A stretch of 64,000 nucleotides of DNA. It comes from Paraspadella gotoi (lineage: Eukaryota > Chaetognatha). How positions within the stretch are numbered: position 1 is the first letter of the stretch; every line of letters begins with the position of its first letter. The translations under genes and the position numbers were made by a program. The notes beneath the pieces were generated by a model. It saw nothing but the letters and a program-made list of their open reading frames with translations, was not told the DNA's origin and did no database searches. Positions 45,689 to 56,178 of this stretch are shown in pieces. The DNA lies in NCBI GenBank assembly GCA_051294375.1, contig CM119264.1:2664005-2728004 (forward strand). Direction: 5' to 3'.

Positions 45689-46599
45689 GAGAGAGAGAGA
45701 GTCATTGCAATTCTCGACGAGGGTCAAACGCGGGTTTTTCTCTCTTTGTATTCTTCTCACTCAGAAGAATTAATCGGTTTTCTTTCTTTTTGGTTTTGTG
45801 GTCGAGCGACGGGCTGGCGAGTGGCCAGTGGCGTGAAAGGCGTGAAATATTCAGCTGCGGAGTGTTCACCGGTTATGATAAACGTGACGCGGGAGAAGAT
45901 TCGCTCATTGGCCCGTAATGAGTGAATGTAATTATTCTATATTATGATAAAATTAAAACAAAAAAAAATCATATGATATGAATTTTAAGCAAGGTAGCGT
46001 ATAATTTAACTAAACGAATAATCAAAAAAAAAATTCTTAAATAAAAGAAAAAAGAAAGAAACGTGAAAGACAAAGAATCACAACTTCAAGGCCGAAACTC
46101 ATAACACAAGGTAATTATATACGGAACTGATATAGAAATTAGAACCAGAAAACCGGATGTCGAAAGAATAAATATCTCAAACACGGATGTATATATCGAG
46201 AAACCCCGTATGTAAATAGGCGAAAGGCGAATGTGATCGGCGCCATTAGTTCCGGGTAAGTGACTCTTTCAAAGTGTGAACCGTCAAAGGGTGAGTTAAG
46301 TCGCGCGGTTCGATTCACATTTTAATTCCTCGTTGATTGGAACCGAAAAAGATTTTGACCTTCGCTTAAGTTGACCTCTTGACGGCCCGACCTTTCCTTT
46401 CCCGAAGCCAACGTATTGATTGGTCGAGTTGATCTCATTGCTTGATCCTCTGCTTGATACTTCGCTTCGAATCCAAATGTTGGCTTAAAGTTTGTGCTTG
46501 GGCTGTTGCCCTCCTTCCCTCTCGGCCGGTTTCCAGCGGTCGACCCGCCAGACTAAAGACCCTCTCGAAAGGTCGGCCTTTTTTTTCGGCCTGTCGGCC

Positions 46600-46675
46600 T
46601 GTTGGCCTATTGCTTTGTTGGCCTGTTGGCCTGTTGGCCTATTGGTTTGTTGGCCTGTTGGCCTGTCGGCCGAAA
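46600..46675 (+). repeat. 9-bp repeat, TTGGCCTG type
   Basis: About eight imperfect units; counterparts at 36635-36700 and 58552-58618. Confidence 0.9.
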
Positions 46676-47642
46676 CTCGAACGTGCAGCGCGTCTTTTCC
46701 CTTTTCCTCTTTTAACAGGTTAATCGCGTCTACTTCTATCCATTTTAGGTTAGGCTCTCGTGTGAATTTATGAAAAGAGATGAGATGTGAAAGATGTGAG
46801 ATATCGTATGCGGGTGCTGAGATAATATGCGATAATGTAATTTTAATAACGAAGCGTTAGAAACAGCAACCAATGGTATTTATTTATTTTTTACGTATAA
46901 AACCGCTTACGTAATTCCTCCTTTGCTATTTTTCCCCATTTTTATTCTTTAGAAAACGAAAAAAAAAGTTTAAAAGTCCTTTTTGCCAATTAATGGTAAA
47001 CTAAGTCCGTCGGTTTTCGTCTTGAAAGTCTTTTAAATATATTAAGCTATTTGATTTCATTTTAATTTAAAATTTCGATTTATTGAGGGCCCAACATTTA
47101 TCATTTTTTCTCGATTAGATCTTATCTTTTTGTCGGTCCGTCCGTCTATCAGTCTGTTTGTCAGCCAATGCGTTAAACGACAATTACGAGAAGAGCTTTT
47201 GATGACGATAACAAATTACAGACGTGAGACAAAACGCACAGAGGAAACTGTGATTTGTGATTGTGAAGATAGAAGGTGAAAGATGGAAGGAAAAGAGAAG
47301 TGATAAGAAAAATAAGAAGAGAATGGGAGGGAAGAAAAGAAAAGAAAAGAAAAGAAAAGAAAAGAAAAGAAAAGAAAAGAAAAGAAAAGAAAAGAAAAGA
47401 AAATAGAAAATCTACTAGAGAGAAAAAAAATTGGTTCTAGTCAGCGATTTTAGACCAGATTAGGTCGGGTTAGGGTCTTGGGTCGGGTCACGGGTCGGGT
47501 CAGTTCATGGGTCAGTTCATGGGTCAGGTCATGGATCCGTTCAGGGGTCGGGTCACGGTTAAGGTCATCGACCTTTCCACCCAAATCCTCCTTCGCGCCT
47601 TCTCGCCTTTTTTTCAATCTTCCGCGAAGTTAGAACTGGGAT

Positions 47643-47870
47643 AAATGAGAAATGGTATTAAGGGAAGTGGTAAAAGAAAAGTGAAAAGTGGCAGATGGTA
47701 AATGAGAAATGGTATTAAGGGAAGTGGTAAAATAAAAGTGAAAAGTGGCGGATGGTAAATGATAAATGGTATTAAGGGAAGTGGTAAAAGAAAAGTGAAA
47801 AGTGGCAAATGGTAAATGAGAAATGGTATGAGGGCAAATTGAAAAATAAAAGTGAGAAATGGCATGTAAG
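47643..47870 (-). repeat. 57-bp minisatellite, in frame on the minus strand (Q2)
   Basis: Units start at 47643, 47700 and 47757, exactly 57 bp apart. The minus-strand frame 47614-47907 is open with a 19-residue hydrophobic repeat (LIPFLIYHLPLFTFLLPLP). The unit length explains the open frame; no independent sign of coding. Confidence 0.92.
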
Positions 47871-48245
47871 AAGCTGAATTAGGCAAAAGGCCAGAAGCAC
47901 AAAGCATTGCTTATGTTTGATCGTCCTTTATTAGAGTCCATGAATGAAATTGAGGTTCCAAGACAAAGATGGCGACAAAAAAAGACAAAGATAGAAAACA
48001 GACAAGATAATGCAAATTATAACATGCACAATTTTCGAGTTGGAGAAAAGTAGAGAACTAAAGTAGTAAATACTAAAGTAAATACTAAAGTAAATACAAA
48101 AGTAAATACTAAAGTAGTAAATACTACGTACTACATAAAACTTAGGTTCAGGTCAACGATCAGATTCAATATATAACCTAAAATTTTCGTCGATGTAACC
48201 GGTTTTTAATGTACTGAGCGCCGGCAATTATCGAGCAGTCCCCAC

Positions 48246-48253
48246 CTGAGCCT

Positions 48254-48293
<40 letters not shown>

Positions 48294-48361
48294 TGCTGCC
48301 TCACCCAACACCCGCATTCTGCCGACATCTCTTTCCCCGAGTTCGTTCGCACGAAGATGAT
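48246..48361 (-). CDS. Candidate internal exon with a polyalanine run
   Basis: Not recognised. On the minus strand a good acceptor (CGCTTTTCCTGCGTAG) ends at 48362, and GCTCAG|GTGGGG is a possible donor after 48246. The open frame reads HLRANELGERDVGRMRVLGE, then about 15 alanines and EAQ. Polyalanine after a short basic/acidic stretch is common in transcription factors, but no DNA-binding domain is present. A longer ORF without splicing (48228-48476, true ATG) reads through the acceptor; Q3 does not keep it. Q1 and Q3 copies are frameshifted in or before the GCG run. Confidence 0.35.
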
Positions 48362-48817
48362 CTACGCAGGAAAAGCGAAAAAAGAGCCGATAATCATCAA
48401 TCAGGGAAAAGGGGGGAGTGGACCGGGGTGGTGGGGATTGGTAGGGATTGGTGGGGAGTGGTGAATCGGCTACCATCTTCTTATCACCAATTCTGACCGA
48501 CTCCTTACACTCTACCTACAGCTCGCTGGTGCAATCCCTACCATCCTTCAATTCCCTATCACTCCTTCAAATCCCTGCCATTTCCCTAACCACTCCCCCA
48601 CATCCAGTACCACTCTCTATCAGCTCCGCTGACCCTATCCCACCACTCCCCCCAACCCAATCCTACAAGACGAGAGGGCCAAAGGGCATAGGTAGGGATC
48701 AGAAAATCGAGCACGGATTTTCCCAAGGAGAAGCGTAATGGCGAGGATTTGATAGGAATACCAAGCTGAACCATGTGTTCTATGGAAGCCTGTATGTCGG
48801 CGTCCTGCCCGGCGATG

Positions 48818-49327
48818 TCAGCAGTGCCGAGTCGGCGATTCCTTCGCGGTATCGACGAACGCGACGGCGGGCTCAGACTGACGCCGACGAGTTATGCCAG
48901 GACATGCCGCAGAGCAGGACGGCGCCCACCCAGCAAGCGACGATGGTCGCGGCGGCCCTGTGTCTGTGCGTGTACATTGGCCCGCACAAGCGCGCCGGCA
49001 GGCGGCGGAGGGCTGGGAGGACGGCGGCGGCTGGCCGGCGCCGCCGGCGGGAGCAGCGGGCGCCGCGAAGGCGGAACCGGGCACGGCGGCGGCCAGCCGG
49101 CCGCAGAAAAAAGAAGAACCGAACGAACAGGCGCGCACCCGGTAATGGCGGCGCCACGTCAACGGCGCGGGGGGGTCCCGCGAGGAGGCAGAAGCCGGAA
49201 AGAAGGCGGTGACGGACCCCAGGAACCTGGTGCCTGACGCCGCCCAGGGACGTAACATAATCTCCAGGGCAGGGTGAGGCCGATGTGTCAGCGTGGAGAA
49301 GTTAGCGGACGGGCGAGAGTGGACCAA
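48818..49327 (-). CDS. Candidate coding region in CpG-rich block, unknown
   Basis: Not firmly recognised. The minus-strand frame 48818-49327 (169 codons, alanine/proline-rich with a cysteine-rich end) is the longest low-repeat frame in the window, but several frames are open here because the DNA is very GC-rich. A different minus frame (48873-49157, beginning with a non-ATG codon) contains a hydrophobic stretch at 48891-48970, HRAAATIVACWVGAVLLCGM then SWHN, which resembles transmembrane helix 4 of rhodopsin-family receptors (tryptophan at the conserved position, basic residues before it). No DRY motif, other helices or splice partners were found, so this likeness may be chance. The plus strand is open as well. 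Confidence 0.2.
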   Translation of the reverse strand: MVHSRPSANFSTLTHRPHPALEIMLRPWAASGTRFLGSVTAFFPASASSRDPPAPLTWRRHYRVRACSFGSSFFCGRLAAAVPGSAFAAPAAPAGGAGQPPPSSQPSAACRRACAGQCTRTDTGPPRPSSLAGWAPSCSAACPGITRRRQSEPAVAFVDTAKESPTRHC

Positions 49328-50091
49328 TTACAAAACTGGAGGTGTGAAAACACCTCGAGAGGGGCGGAGACAAGCGATTTTAGAACGAGGGGATGGATAA
49401 AGTAAAAGGTTGCAGACAGTGAAAGGGGAAAGAGAAAAATGAGGGCAGAGGAAGGAGAAGATAGAAAAGAAGCAATGAAGTATTCAGAAGATTAGTAAAA
49501 TTTGAAGGGTCGGACACGGGGGCAGAAGGAGAGGAGAGGATATTTCTGCTATGTCGAAGGAATGCCTTTAAGGGGATTTAAATTGTACGATTTAATAAAA
49601 GGATAACCAGGTTAATGTATAAGTAACAGTCATGTAGACGGCGCCTTGAAGGAGGCATCCGTACTTTATGCAAGGACAGAGCACGTCGGACAGAGAGGCA
49701 ATTATTCATGTTATAAGGTGATAACCGAATATATCGGTTAGGTATACAGAATTTAGGAATCTGAGATCCGGTTTTTAATAGGCACAATAAGGGTGAACTA
49801 ATGGCGCACCAGTGAACGCATTGGGGATCTGAAACTTGCCTGAGGTGGGCGACGAAGCGATGCCAGGAAGAGGAGGAACGGTGCACGGCACGGTTGCAGT
49901 ATAGATGTGACAGGTTGGCGATGCAACAGGTGTGAGGCAGGCGGGGCAGGCCAGGCGGGGGGGGAATTGGGAATATTGCGGGTAGTGGGAGAGGCCCTGC
50001 GAAGGGAGAATATGATGATCAGGTAATAACATGGAGGTGATGACATTCGTATGGCGAGGGAAAGTTTCCGCAAGCAGGGTAGACAGGGTGT
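49328..50091. other. Mixed sequence, no gene supported
   Basis: Minus frame 49578-49886 is of mixed composition but unrecognised. A small hairpin (TAACCGA/TCGGTTA) lies at about 49722-49740. Confidence 0.5.
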
Positions 50092-50268
50092 CGCGCGCGC
50101 GCGCGCGCGCGCGCGCGCGCGTACGCTGACGATATTTCTTGCCTGTCGCGCGCGCGCGGAAGCTGCGCGCGCGCGCGCGGGCGCGCGCGCGCGCGCACTG
50201 CTGCGCGCGCGCGCGCGCGCGCGCGCTCGCGCGCGCGCGCGCAGCGCGACCGCGCGCGCGACCGCGCA
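50092..50268. repeat. (GC)n alternating tract
   Basis: Five runs of alternating G and C (up to about 40 bases) broken by short non-GC spacers. Arginine/alanine frames here are translations of the repeat. Alternating GC is the classic Z-DNA-forming sequence. Confidence 0.95.
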
Positions 50269-50591
50269 AGCTTGTGCGACCGGAATGGGGGGCGGGTTCG
50301 ATGAAAGCGGGAGCTGGAAGAGTAAGCACCCAAAAATAAAAGGCATCATCGAATGGAATGAGATAGAAAATCGATGAGGGCAGCAGGCCGAACACAGAGG
50401 TAAGATACGAGATAGGACCAAGAAAATGAGCAGAGAGAGAGAGAGAGGGAGGAGATGAGTAGAGAGAGAGACGAGAGAAAGAGGAGAGAACGAATTTTTA
50501 ATTTGACGTGAGTAAAGAGAGAGTAGAGAGTGAGAGAGAGAGAGGAGACGAAGGCCAGGAAGCCAGAGCGGAGTGCGAGCGCGCGCGGGGG
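50269..50591. other. GA-rich and GCGC-ending sequence before a gap
   Basis: Imperfect GA repeats from 50430 to 50545, then GCGCGCGGGGG directly before 25 N at 50592-50616. Confidence 0.8.
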
Positions 50592-50616
50592 NNNNNNNNN
50601 NNNNNNNNNNNNNNNN

Positions 50617-50720
50617 GTAGGGATTGGTAAGGAGTGGTAGGGATTGGTAGGGAGTGGTAAGGAGTGGTAGGTAGTGATCGGGAGTGGTAGGAATTGGTAA
50701 GGAGTGGTTGGGAGATCCGA
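50617..50720 (+). repeat. 10-11-bp repeat, GTAGGGATTG / GTAAGGAGTG
   Basis: Imperfect tandem units; the same repeat is longer at 60405-60690 in R2. Confidence 0.92.
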
Positions 50721-50988
50721 GGAATGATAGCGAGGTGGTCTAAAAGTCTGGGAGTGTGAGTGCCAGGGAGTGTTGTTTTCCTTAAATGAAGGAAACTCTT
50801 AAGTGAGGATTGAAGAAGGAGAATTATCTCAATTCAAAACTCAATTTTCAGAACTAAAATATATACAATTATAAACATTTATATAATTGAAACATTCTTC
50901 GAAATATCATACAACTTCACTGATATGGAACCAGAAGCTCTGGGAGTCTTGATTAAAAGCTCGAAGGGTCCGGATATAATATTTTTAG

Positions 50989-51554
50989 NNNNNNNNNNNN
51001 NNNNNNNNNNNNNNNNNNNNNNNNNNNNNNNNNNNNNNNNNNNNNNNNNNNNNNNNNNNNNNNNNNNNNNNNNNNNNNNNNNNNNNNNNNNNNNNNNNNN
51101 NNNNNNNNNNNNNNNNNNNNNNNNNNNNNNNNNNNNNNNNNNNNNNNNNNNNNNNNNNNNNNNNNNNNNNNNNNNNNNNNNNNNNNNNNNNNNNNNNNNN
51201 NNNNNNNNNNNNNNNNNNNNNNNNNNNNNNNNNNNNNNNNNNNNNNNNNNNNNNNNNNNNNNNNNNNNNNNNNNNNNNNNNNNNNNNNNNNNNNNNNNNN
51301 NNNNNNNNNNNNNNNNNNNNNNNNNNNNNNNNNNNNNNNNNNNNNNNNNNNNNNNNNNNNNNNNNNNNNNNNNNNNNNNNNNNNNNNNNNNNNNNNNNNN
51401 NNNNNNNNNNNNNNNNNNNNNNNNNNNNNNNNNNNNNNNNNNNNNNNNNNNNNNNNNNNNNNNNNNNNNNNNNNNNNNNNNNNNNNNNNNNNNNNNNNNN
51501 NNNNNNNNNNNNNNNNNNNNNNNNNNNNNNNNNNNNNNNNNNNNNNNNNNNNNN
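50989..51554. other. Assembly gap, 566 N
   Basis: R2 has almost no sequence between the same flanks (about 60978-60985), so the gap size is probably wrong or R2 is collapsed. Confidence 0.97.
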
Positions 51555-51745
51555 CATTCACTACTTTCCGCTCCGGGCCGCGCGAGTATAGCTGGAGAAT
51601 TATAAAGTTTTTTCGGTACGTAGGCTGGTTTCAGTACCGTTTGGTTTTTGTCATCGGTCGCTTTTAGTAAAATAGCCATATAATTGCTATAGTTGTTTGT
51701 CATTGGCAAAAACCTGAATTCCCTAAGGAACCTCGGCCTAGTAGA
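51555..51745 (+). mobile_element. Degraded copy of the (GTCY)n element
   Basis: GCGCGAGTATAGCTGGAGAA, then a poor GTC tract and CATATAATTGCTATAGTTGT, TTGTCATTGGCAAA. Homologous to 60986-61150. Confidence 0.5.
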
Positions 51746-52148
51746 AATCGATGGTAGTGCGATCGTCCATAATTCAGGGCCTAAGAAGTTTTTACTTTAT
51801 GTCATGTCACTAGTCATATCCATGTGATAAAGTCCATGCCGGCGGAAGACTTTAATGAAATAATCTCGTTATTCTTGTTTTTTGGTTTTTTTTTTTTTTT
51901 GATAAGAAGGCAAAAGGCAATATATACACAAGGTAGCTGTAAAGTCCGGGATAGCTATTACTAGTTTCTCCGATGAATGAATAAGTGTTTTTCGATATTG
52001 TTCTACCGATTTTCACATAACGTAAATAAGTTACATCTAAGGAAATCCGATTTTTTCAAAGGTTCCAGCTTCAAAGCCGATTTTCAGTATTAAGCATGCA
52101 GATGAGCAAATGTTTATTTTTTCGGGACGCTTATAGAAACTAGAGATA

Positions 52149-52176
52149 AAATTTATGTCGTCGTCGTCGTCGTCGT
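52149..52176. repeat. (GTC)n trinucleotide tract
   Basis: About eight GTC units, within R1 only. Confidence 0.92.
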
Positions 52177-52225
52177 CTTCGCATTTAACGTTAACATTCG
52201 TCACGATTGACAATTTCACCATCAC

Positions 52226-52430
52226 CGTCATTGTGACATCAGGGCTCATGTCTCTGTCATTGTCGATTGTCATTGTCATTGTGACATCAGGGCTCATGTC
52301 TCTGTCATATCGATTGTCATTGTCATTGTGACATCAGGGCTAATGTCTCTGTCATTGTTGATTGTCATTGTCATTGTGACATCAGGGCTCATGTCTCTGT
52401 CATTGTCGATTGTCATCGTTATTCTTACGT
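52226..52430 (+). repeat. 48-bp minisatellite, about four copies
   Basis: Unit begins GATTGTCATTGTCATTGTGA and contains CATCAGGGCTCATGTCTCTG. It is present in R1 but not in the matching place of R2 (about 61500-61640). Confidence 0.95.
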
Positions 52431-52534
52431 ATTTTTCCCATTAGAGTCAATTTCGTATTATTGTCTTCGTGACTACACATGCCCTATCACTAGATCTTTG
52501 CNNNNNNNNNNAGGTCAATCGAACCCGAATTTTA

Positions 52535-52745
52535 TTTTTAGGCCGGATCTGAAGATCGCAGATTCCGGCTCGATAATCAACTTTGTCGGTCTGTCGGTCG
52601 CCCCCTATGGTTTGGTCGGTCGGTTACTTGAATCATCTTAGAACATTGAATTATGAAAAGATTATGTAAAAAAATCTCTCTGTCTGTTCGTTTGTCTATC
52701 CGTATTTCTGTCCAGCCGTCCGTGTCCCCTTGGCTTTCAACTTTT
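52535..52745 (+). mobile_element. (GTCY)n element with hairpin, R1 second copy
   Basis: Imperfect hairpin CCGGATCTG...CAGATTCCGG at about 52542-52567, then TCAACTTTGTCGGTCTGTCG, a block AGAACATTGAATTATGAAAA, and GTCTGTTCGTTTGTC tracts. It shares the order hairpin, ACTTT block, GTCY, GAACATYGAATTATGA, GTCY with 53731-53930. Confidence 0.6.
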
Positions 52746-53015
52746 ATTAAAAAGAAAAAAAGGAGAGATAAGGAAAACAGAAAACACAAGGAAGCAAAGG
52801 AAGTAAAAAAGGAAAGAAGAAAAGGGAAGAAAAGGAAAAAGAAAAGAAAATAAAATAAAAGGAAAAAAAGGAAAGAAGAAAAGAAAAGAGGAAAAGAAAA
52901 GAAAAGGAAAGAAAAGAAAAGAAAAGAAAATAAAAAAGGAAAAAAGAAAAGGAAAGAAAAGAAAAGAAAATAAAAAATGAAAGAAGAAAAGGAAAGAAAA
53001 GAAAAGAAAATGAAG
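52746..53015. repeat. Purine-only AAAAG/AAGGA tract
   Basis: Irregular A/G sequence, counterpart at 61885-62140. Confidence 0.93.
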
Positions 53016-53079
53016 CAAAGAAGTCAGAAGATCTGGGGCATTCAGCGAATCCCAGTTTTTTTGGGGGAGGAGGAAAAAG

Positions 53080-53080
53080 A

Positions 53081-53124
<44 letters not shown>

Positions 53125-53130
53125 TGATGA
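53080..53130. repeat. (CGA)n trinucleotide repeat
   Basis: About 14 CGA units; reduced in R2 (62209-62250). Confidence 0.95.
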
Positions 53131-53730
53131 CGACGACTAAGATGTAAAAAAACATTCAATTTTAGGACGAAAGATTTGCACTACGAAGACAATGACGACG
53201 ACGACGACGAAATGTGACAACGCACTGAAATTATTAGATAATCTCTAGAATAAAGATAATGGGGATGATTACATTCTCGGACCACAATAGCTATGAATAG
53301 ACTTACATATTTTAAAGTAAAAATCACAGAAAGAGTAAAACGTGTAATGACAATGACATCAAAATACACGCCATCTCCAGGAAATGATTACGATGAACGA
53401 CGTCGCGACATCACAACAACCACGACAACAACCAACAACGACAACAAATGTTTTTTTTTCCAAAAGATGAATATTCAAAAGTCTACATCATGATCTTTGC
53501 TACAACCTCACACGTCACTCCGTGATCACTGTCCACGCTGTCACACTGTCACAGTTATGGTGATAATCATCGTCACTGCAATCCCGTTAACTATCAGCTT
53601 TCAATAAAAAAAATCAACGACTAATTTTTTATTTTTTCGTTTTGTTCTTTTACAGACGAGAAGAATCGTCAAATCGAATTCCTCAAAATTTCCTTTTTAA
53701 ATCCAGTTTTTAATTTTTTTTTCTTTTAGT

Positions 53731-53930
53731 CGGATCTGCTTATCAGCAGATCCCGATCTAAACTCACTTTTATAACTCCACTTTTTCGTCCGTCGTCCGC
53801 CCGCCTGCCAAATATTGTCGGGCACATCACTTATATCAATGGTCAGAACATCGAATTATGATAAATTATGCAAAAAATTGTCGTACCGTTCCGTCTGTCT
53901 GCTCCGTCCGTCCGTCCGTCCGTCCCACGC
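53731..53930 (+). mobile_element. (GTCY)n element with perfect hairpin, R1 third copy
   Basis: GGATCTGC at 53732-53739 pairs with GCAGATCC at 53746-53753 around TTATCA. Then AACTCCACTTTTTCGTCCG, GTCY units, AGAACATCGAATTATGATAA, and a second (GTCC)n at 53893-53928. The identical copy in R2 is at 62834-63033. Confidence 0.65.
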
Positions 53931-53934
53931 TAGC

Positions 53935-54900
53935 AAAAAACACAATTACTCGTGATTGATGGAATGGATTTAAATGAAATTTTGTGGTTTGGATAGGTAA
54001 GGTGTGTGATTGAGCCTGATATTTAAGTTTGATGAATCGTCGCGATGGAAAATGAGTTTTAAATGGAAAAAACAAAAAAATATATTCACTCCATTTGAAC
54101 ACCATAAATTGCTCATGAGTGGATGGGCTGGATTGACTGGAATTTTGTATGTGGGTAGGAAAGTGTGGATTGAACTAGTGAAATCAAGTTCGATGGAAAT
54201 AGTTTGAGTGGAAATGAGTTAAATGGAAAAAAACAAAAAAACCTGTTTTACTAATTGATATGCTTCTTTTTCCTTTTTATATTAAATGTTATCTGCAGGA
54301 TATATTAATAAATCTAATATTAATCAGTTAATTAATCAATTAGTATAAATTAATCAATAAATTAATTAATTAGTCAATCAATCCGTCCATCGTCCCATCT
54401 TAGCAAAAACTCCAATAACTCGTGATTGGCTGGTTGGAATTGGAATTAAATTTTGTGTGTGGGTAGGAAAGTGTGTGATAAAGCCTGGATATAAAATTTC
54501 GATGGACATCGTGTGAGTGGAAATTAGTTTAAATGAAAAAAACATAAGTCGAATTTTACTAAAATCTTTTTACTTATTTTAACCAATAAATACTCCAATT
54601 AATCATAATTGATGATAGATGAGTTGAATTTTGTGTGTTGGGTAGGAAAACGTATGAACGAAGCTTTGATATAAAGTTCAGTGGAAACGTACCAGTGGAA
54701 ATGAGTTTAAATGAAAAAAATATAAGTCACATTTACTTGAATTTTTTATTTATTTTAACCCAATGATAGATTGAGATGAAAATTTTGTGAGCCAGTAGGA
54801 AAGTGAGTGAAGAAGCTAGATATACAAGTTTGAACGGGAATGCAAGTTGAAAAAATGATGCAAGTTGAAAACATGAATGCAAGTTAAAAAATCTTTAAAA
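53935..54900 (+). repeat. Diverged 150-310-bp satellite, five monomers
   Basis: The core ATTTTGTGTGTGGGTAGGAA followed by AAGTGTGTGA, a GATATAAAGTT-like part and GTGGAAATGAGTTTAAATG recurs at about 53980, 54140, 54453, 54630 and 54782. The AT-rich stretch at 54300-54370 interrupts it. Counterpart at 63038-64000. Confidence 0.8.
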
Positions 54901-55398
54901 GCATAAGGATCGTCGGCTATTTAGCATAAAAAGAGAGAAGAGAGAGAGAGAATGAGAGAGTAGAGAGAGAGAGCGAGGTGAGAGAAGACAGAGAGGAGTT
55001 GAGAGAGGAGAGGAGAAAGGAGAGCATAAAATAAAAAAAATCTTATAAAGACTCAAGAATCGAGCCAGAGCCCACTATCAATAGAAAATTAATGGAAAAA
55101 ACCGGGAAAAAAACGAATGATCATGCCGATAAACGAATTGGTTGATGTACTGTAATTGATTGAGGATACTATTGATTGATGTAATAGTAATTTAATTTGG
55201 AAATGTAATAGGAATTGATTATTGATTCGATATAATCAATTATTGATGCGATGAATATCATTCACTGCCTGTGATGATAGTCCATTCAGTGATGCGATGA
55301 TGTATTTCATTGATGCGATGATTGGTCCATTCATTGATTGCGATGGATAGGTCAATAAAACAAAAAATGCGTGTATGAGTGAAAAGAGAGGAGAGAGA

Positions 55399-55440
<42 letters not shown>

Positions 55441-55442
55441 AA

Positions 55443-55488
<46 letters not shown>

Positions 55489-55830
55489 AGAAGAAAGAAA
55501 AGAGAAATAAATCCACGAAAATCTCGGATGAAAATATGGGATTTTGTATTGAAAAAAGCGCGGAATAAAATGGCAATTAATAAAAGTTTTTAAGAAGGAA
55601 AAATAATCAGAATTTTTTTTCAAAAAACAACGATACATGTGTTTAGGCAAAAGACGGACAGAATAGGACCAGACAACACAGAGAGACAGAGAGACAGAGA
55701 GAGAGAGAGAGAAGAGAAGCCGCTGCAGAGAAAAAGAGAAAGAGAAAGAGCGATATAATAATAAAAGAAGAGAGAGAGAGAGAAGGCTCATACAGCCCCT
55801 TTAAACCGTTTAAAGAATCAAGCAGTACTT

Positions 55831-55985
55831 ATGGCGCCGCACGTAGCGGTGGCTATTCTCCTACCCACAAAGGACCCGCGGGACCCCGGGTTCGCGCCAT
55901 GTTCGTGCGGTTCGTTTTTTTACATTAGTGGGAAAACCCGACATTATTCTAAAAAATTTTTTGGTAAAAAAAAGAGGAGAGAGGC

Positions 55986-56016
<31 letters not shown>

Positions 56017-56178
56017 GAGAGAGAGAGGAGAGAGAGGGAGGAGAGAGAGGAGAGAGAAGAGAGAATAGAAGCCTGGCATCGCTGGCAGAGCCGGAACGTC
56101 GTTTTTAGAAGAACAAGTGAGGAGAAGGAGAGAGAGAGAGAGCGACATATATTTAAAACGTTTTTGTTTTGTAAATAA
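55831..56178 (+). CDS. Candidate ORF start followed by GA-repeat translation
   Basis: Not recognised. True ATG at 55831 gives MAPHVAVAILLPTKDPRDPG, then FAPCSCGSFFYISGKTRHYSKKFF, a complex start with a short hydrophobic segment. From about residue 52 the frame runs through a GA microsatellite (arginine/glutamate repeats) before AWHRWQSRNVVF and a stop, so the downstream part is not credible. The GC-rich DNA at 55840-55905 includes GGGTTCGCGCC, similar to a tRNA B box, so this may instead be a fragment of a tRNA-derived SINE. Confidence 0.22.

Larger units (their letters stand above)
44491..48462 (+). repeat. Block Q, copy Q2
   Basis: Direct repeat of Q1 with a 474-N gap (45215-45688) where Q1 has (CCT)n, (TTTC)n and (GA)n. 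Q2 has cleaner tandem repeats than Q1 or Q3, so it is probably the best-polished copy. Confidence 0.92.
48463..50591. other. Single-copy insert between Q2 and R1
   Basis: In Q3/R2 the flanking sequences are joined directly by the GTAGGGATTG repeat, so this 2.1 kb is absent there. It contains C-rich sequence (48480-48660), a CpG-rich block (48770-49300), mixed DNA, an alternating GC tract (50092-50268) and GA repeats up to a 25-N gap. Confidence 0.75.
50617..54947 (+). repeat. Block R, copy R1
   Basis: Direct repeat of 60590-64000 (R2). R1 has an internal 566-N gap (50989-51554), a 10-N gap (52502-52511) and a 48-bp repeat that R2 lacks. From 53698 to 54897 it is base-for-base identical to R2 at an offset of 9103. 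Confidence 0.93.

Noticed and set aside
50051-50395. Arginine/alanine-rich proteins on both strands
   Set aside because: Direct translation of the alternating GC tract.
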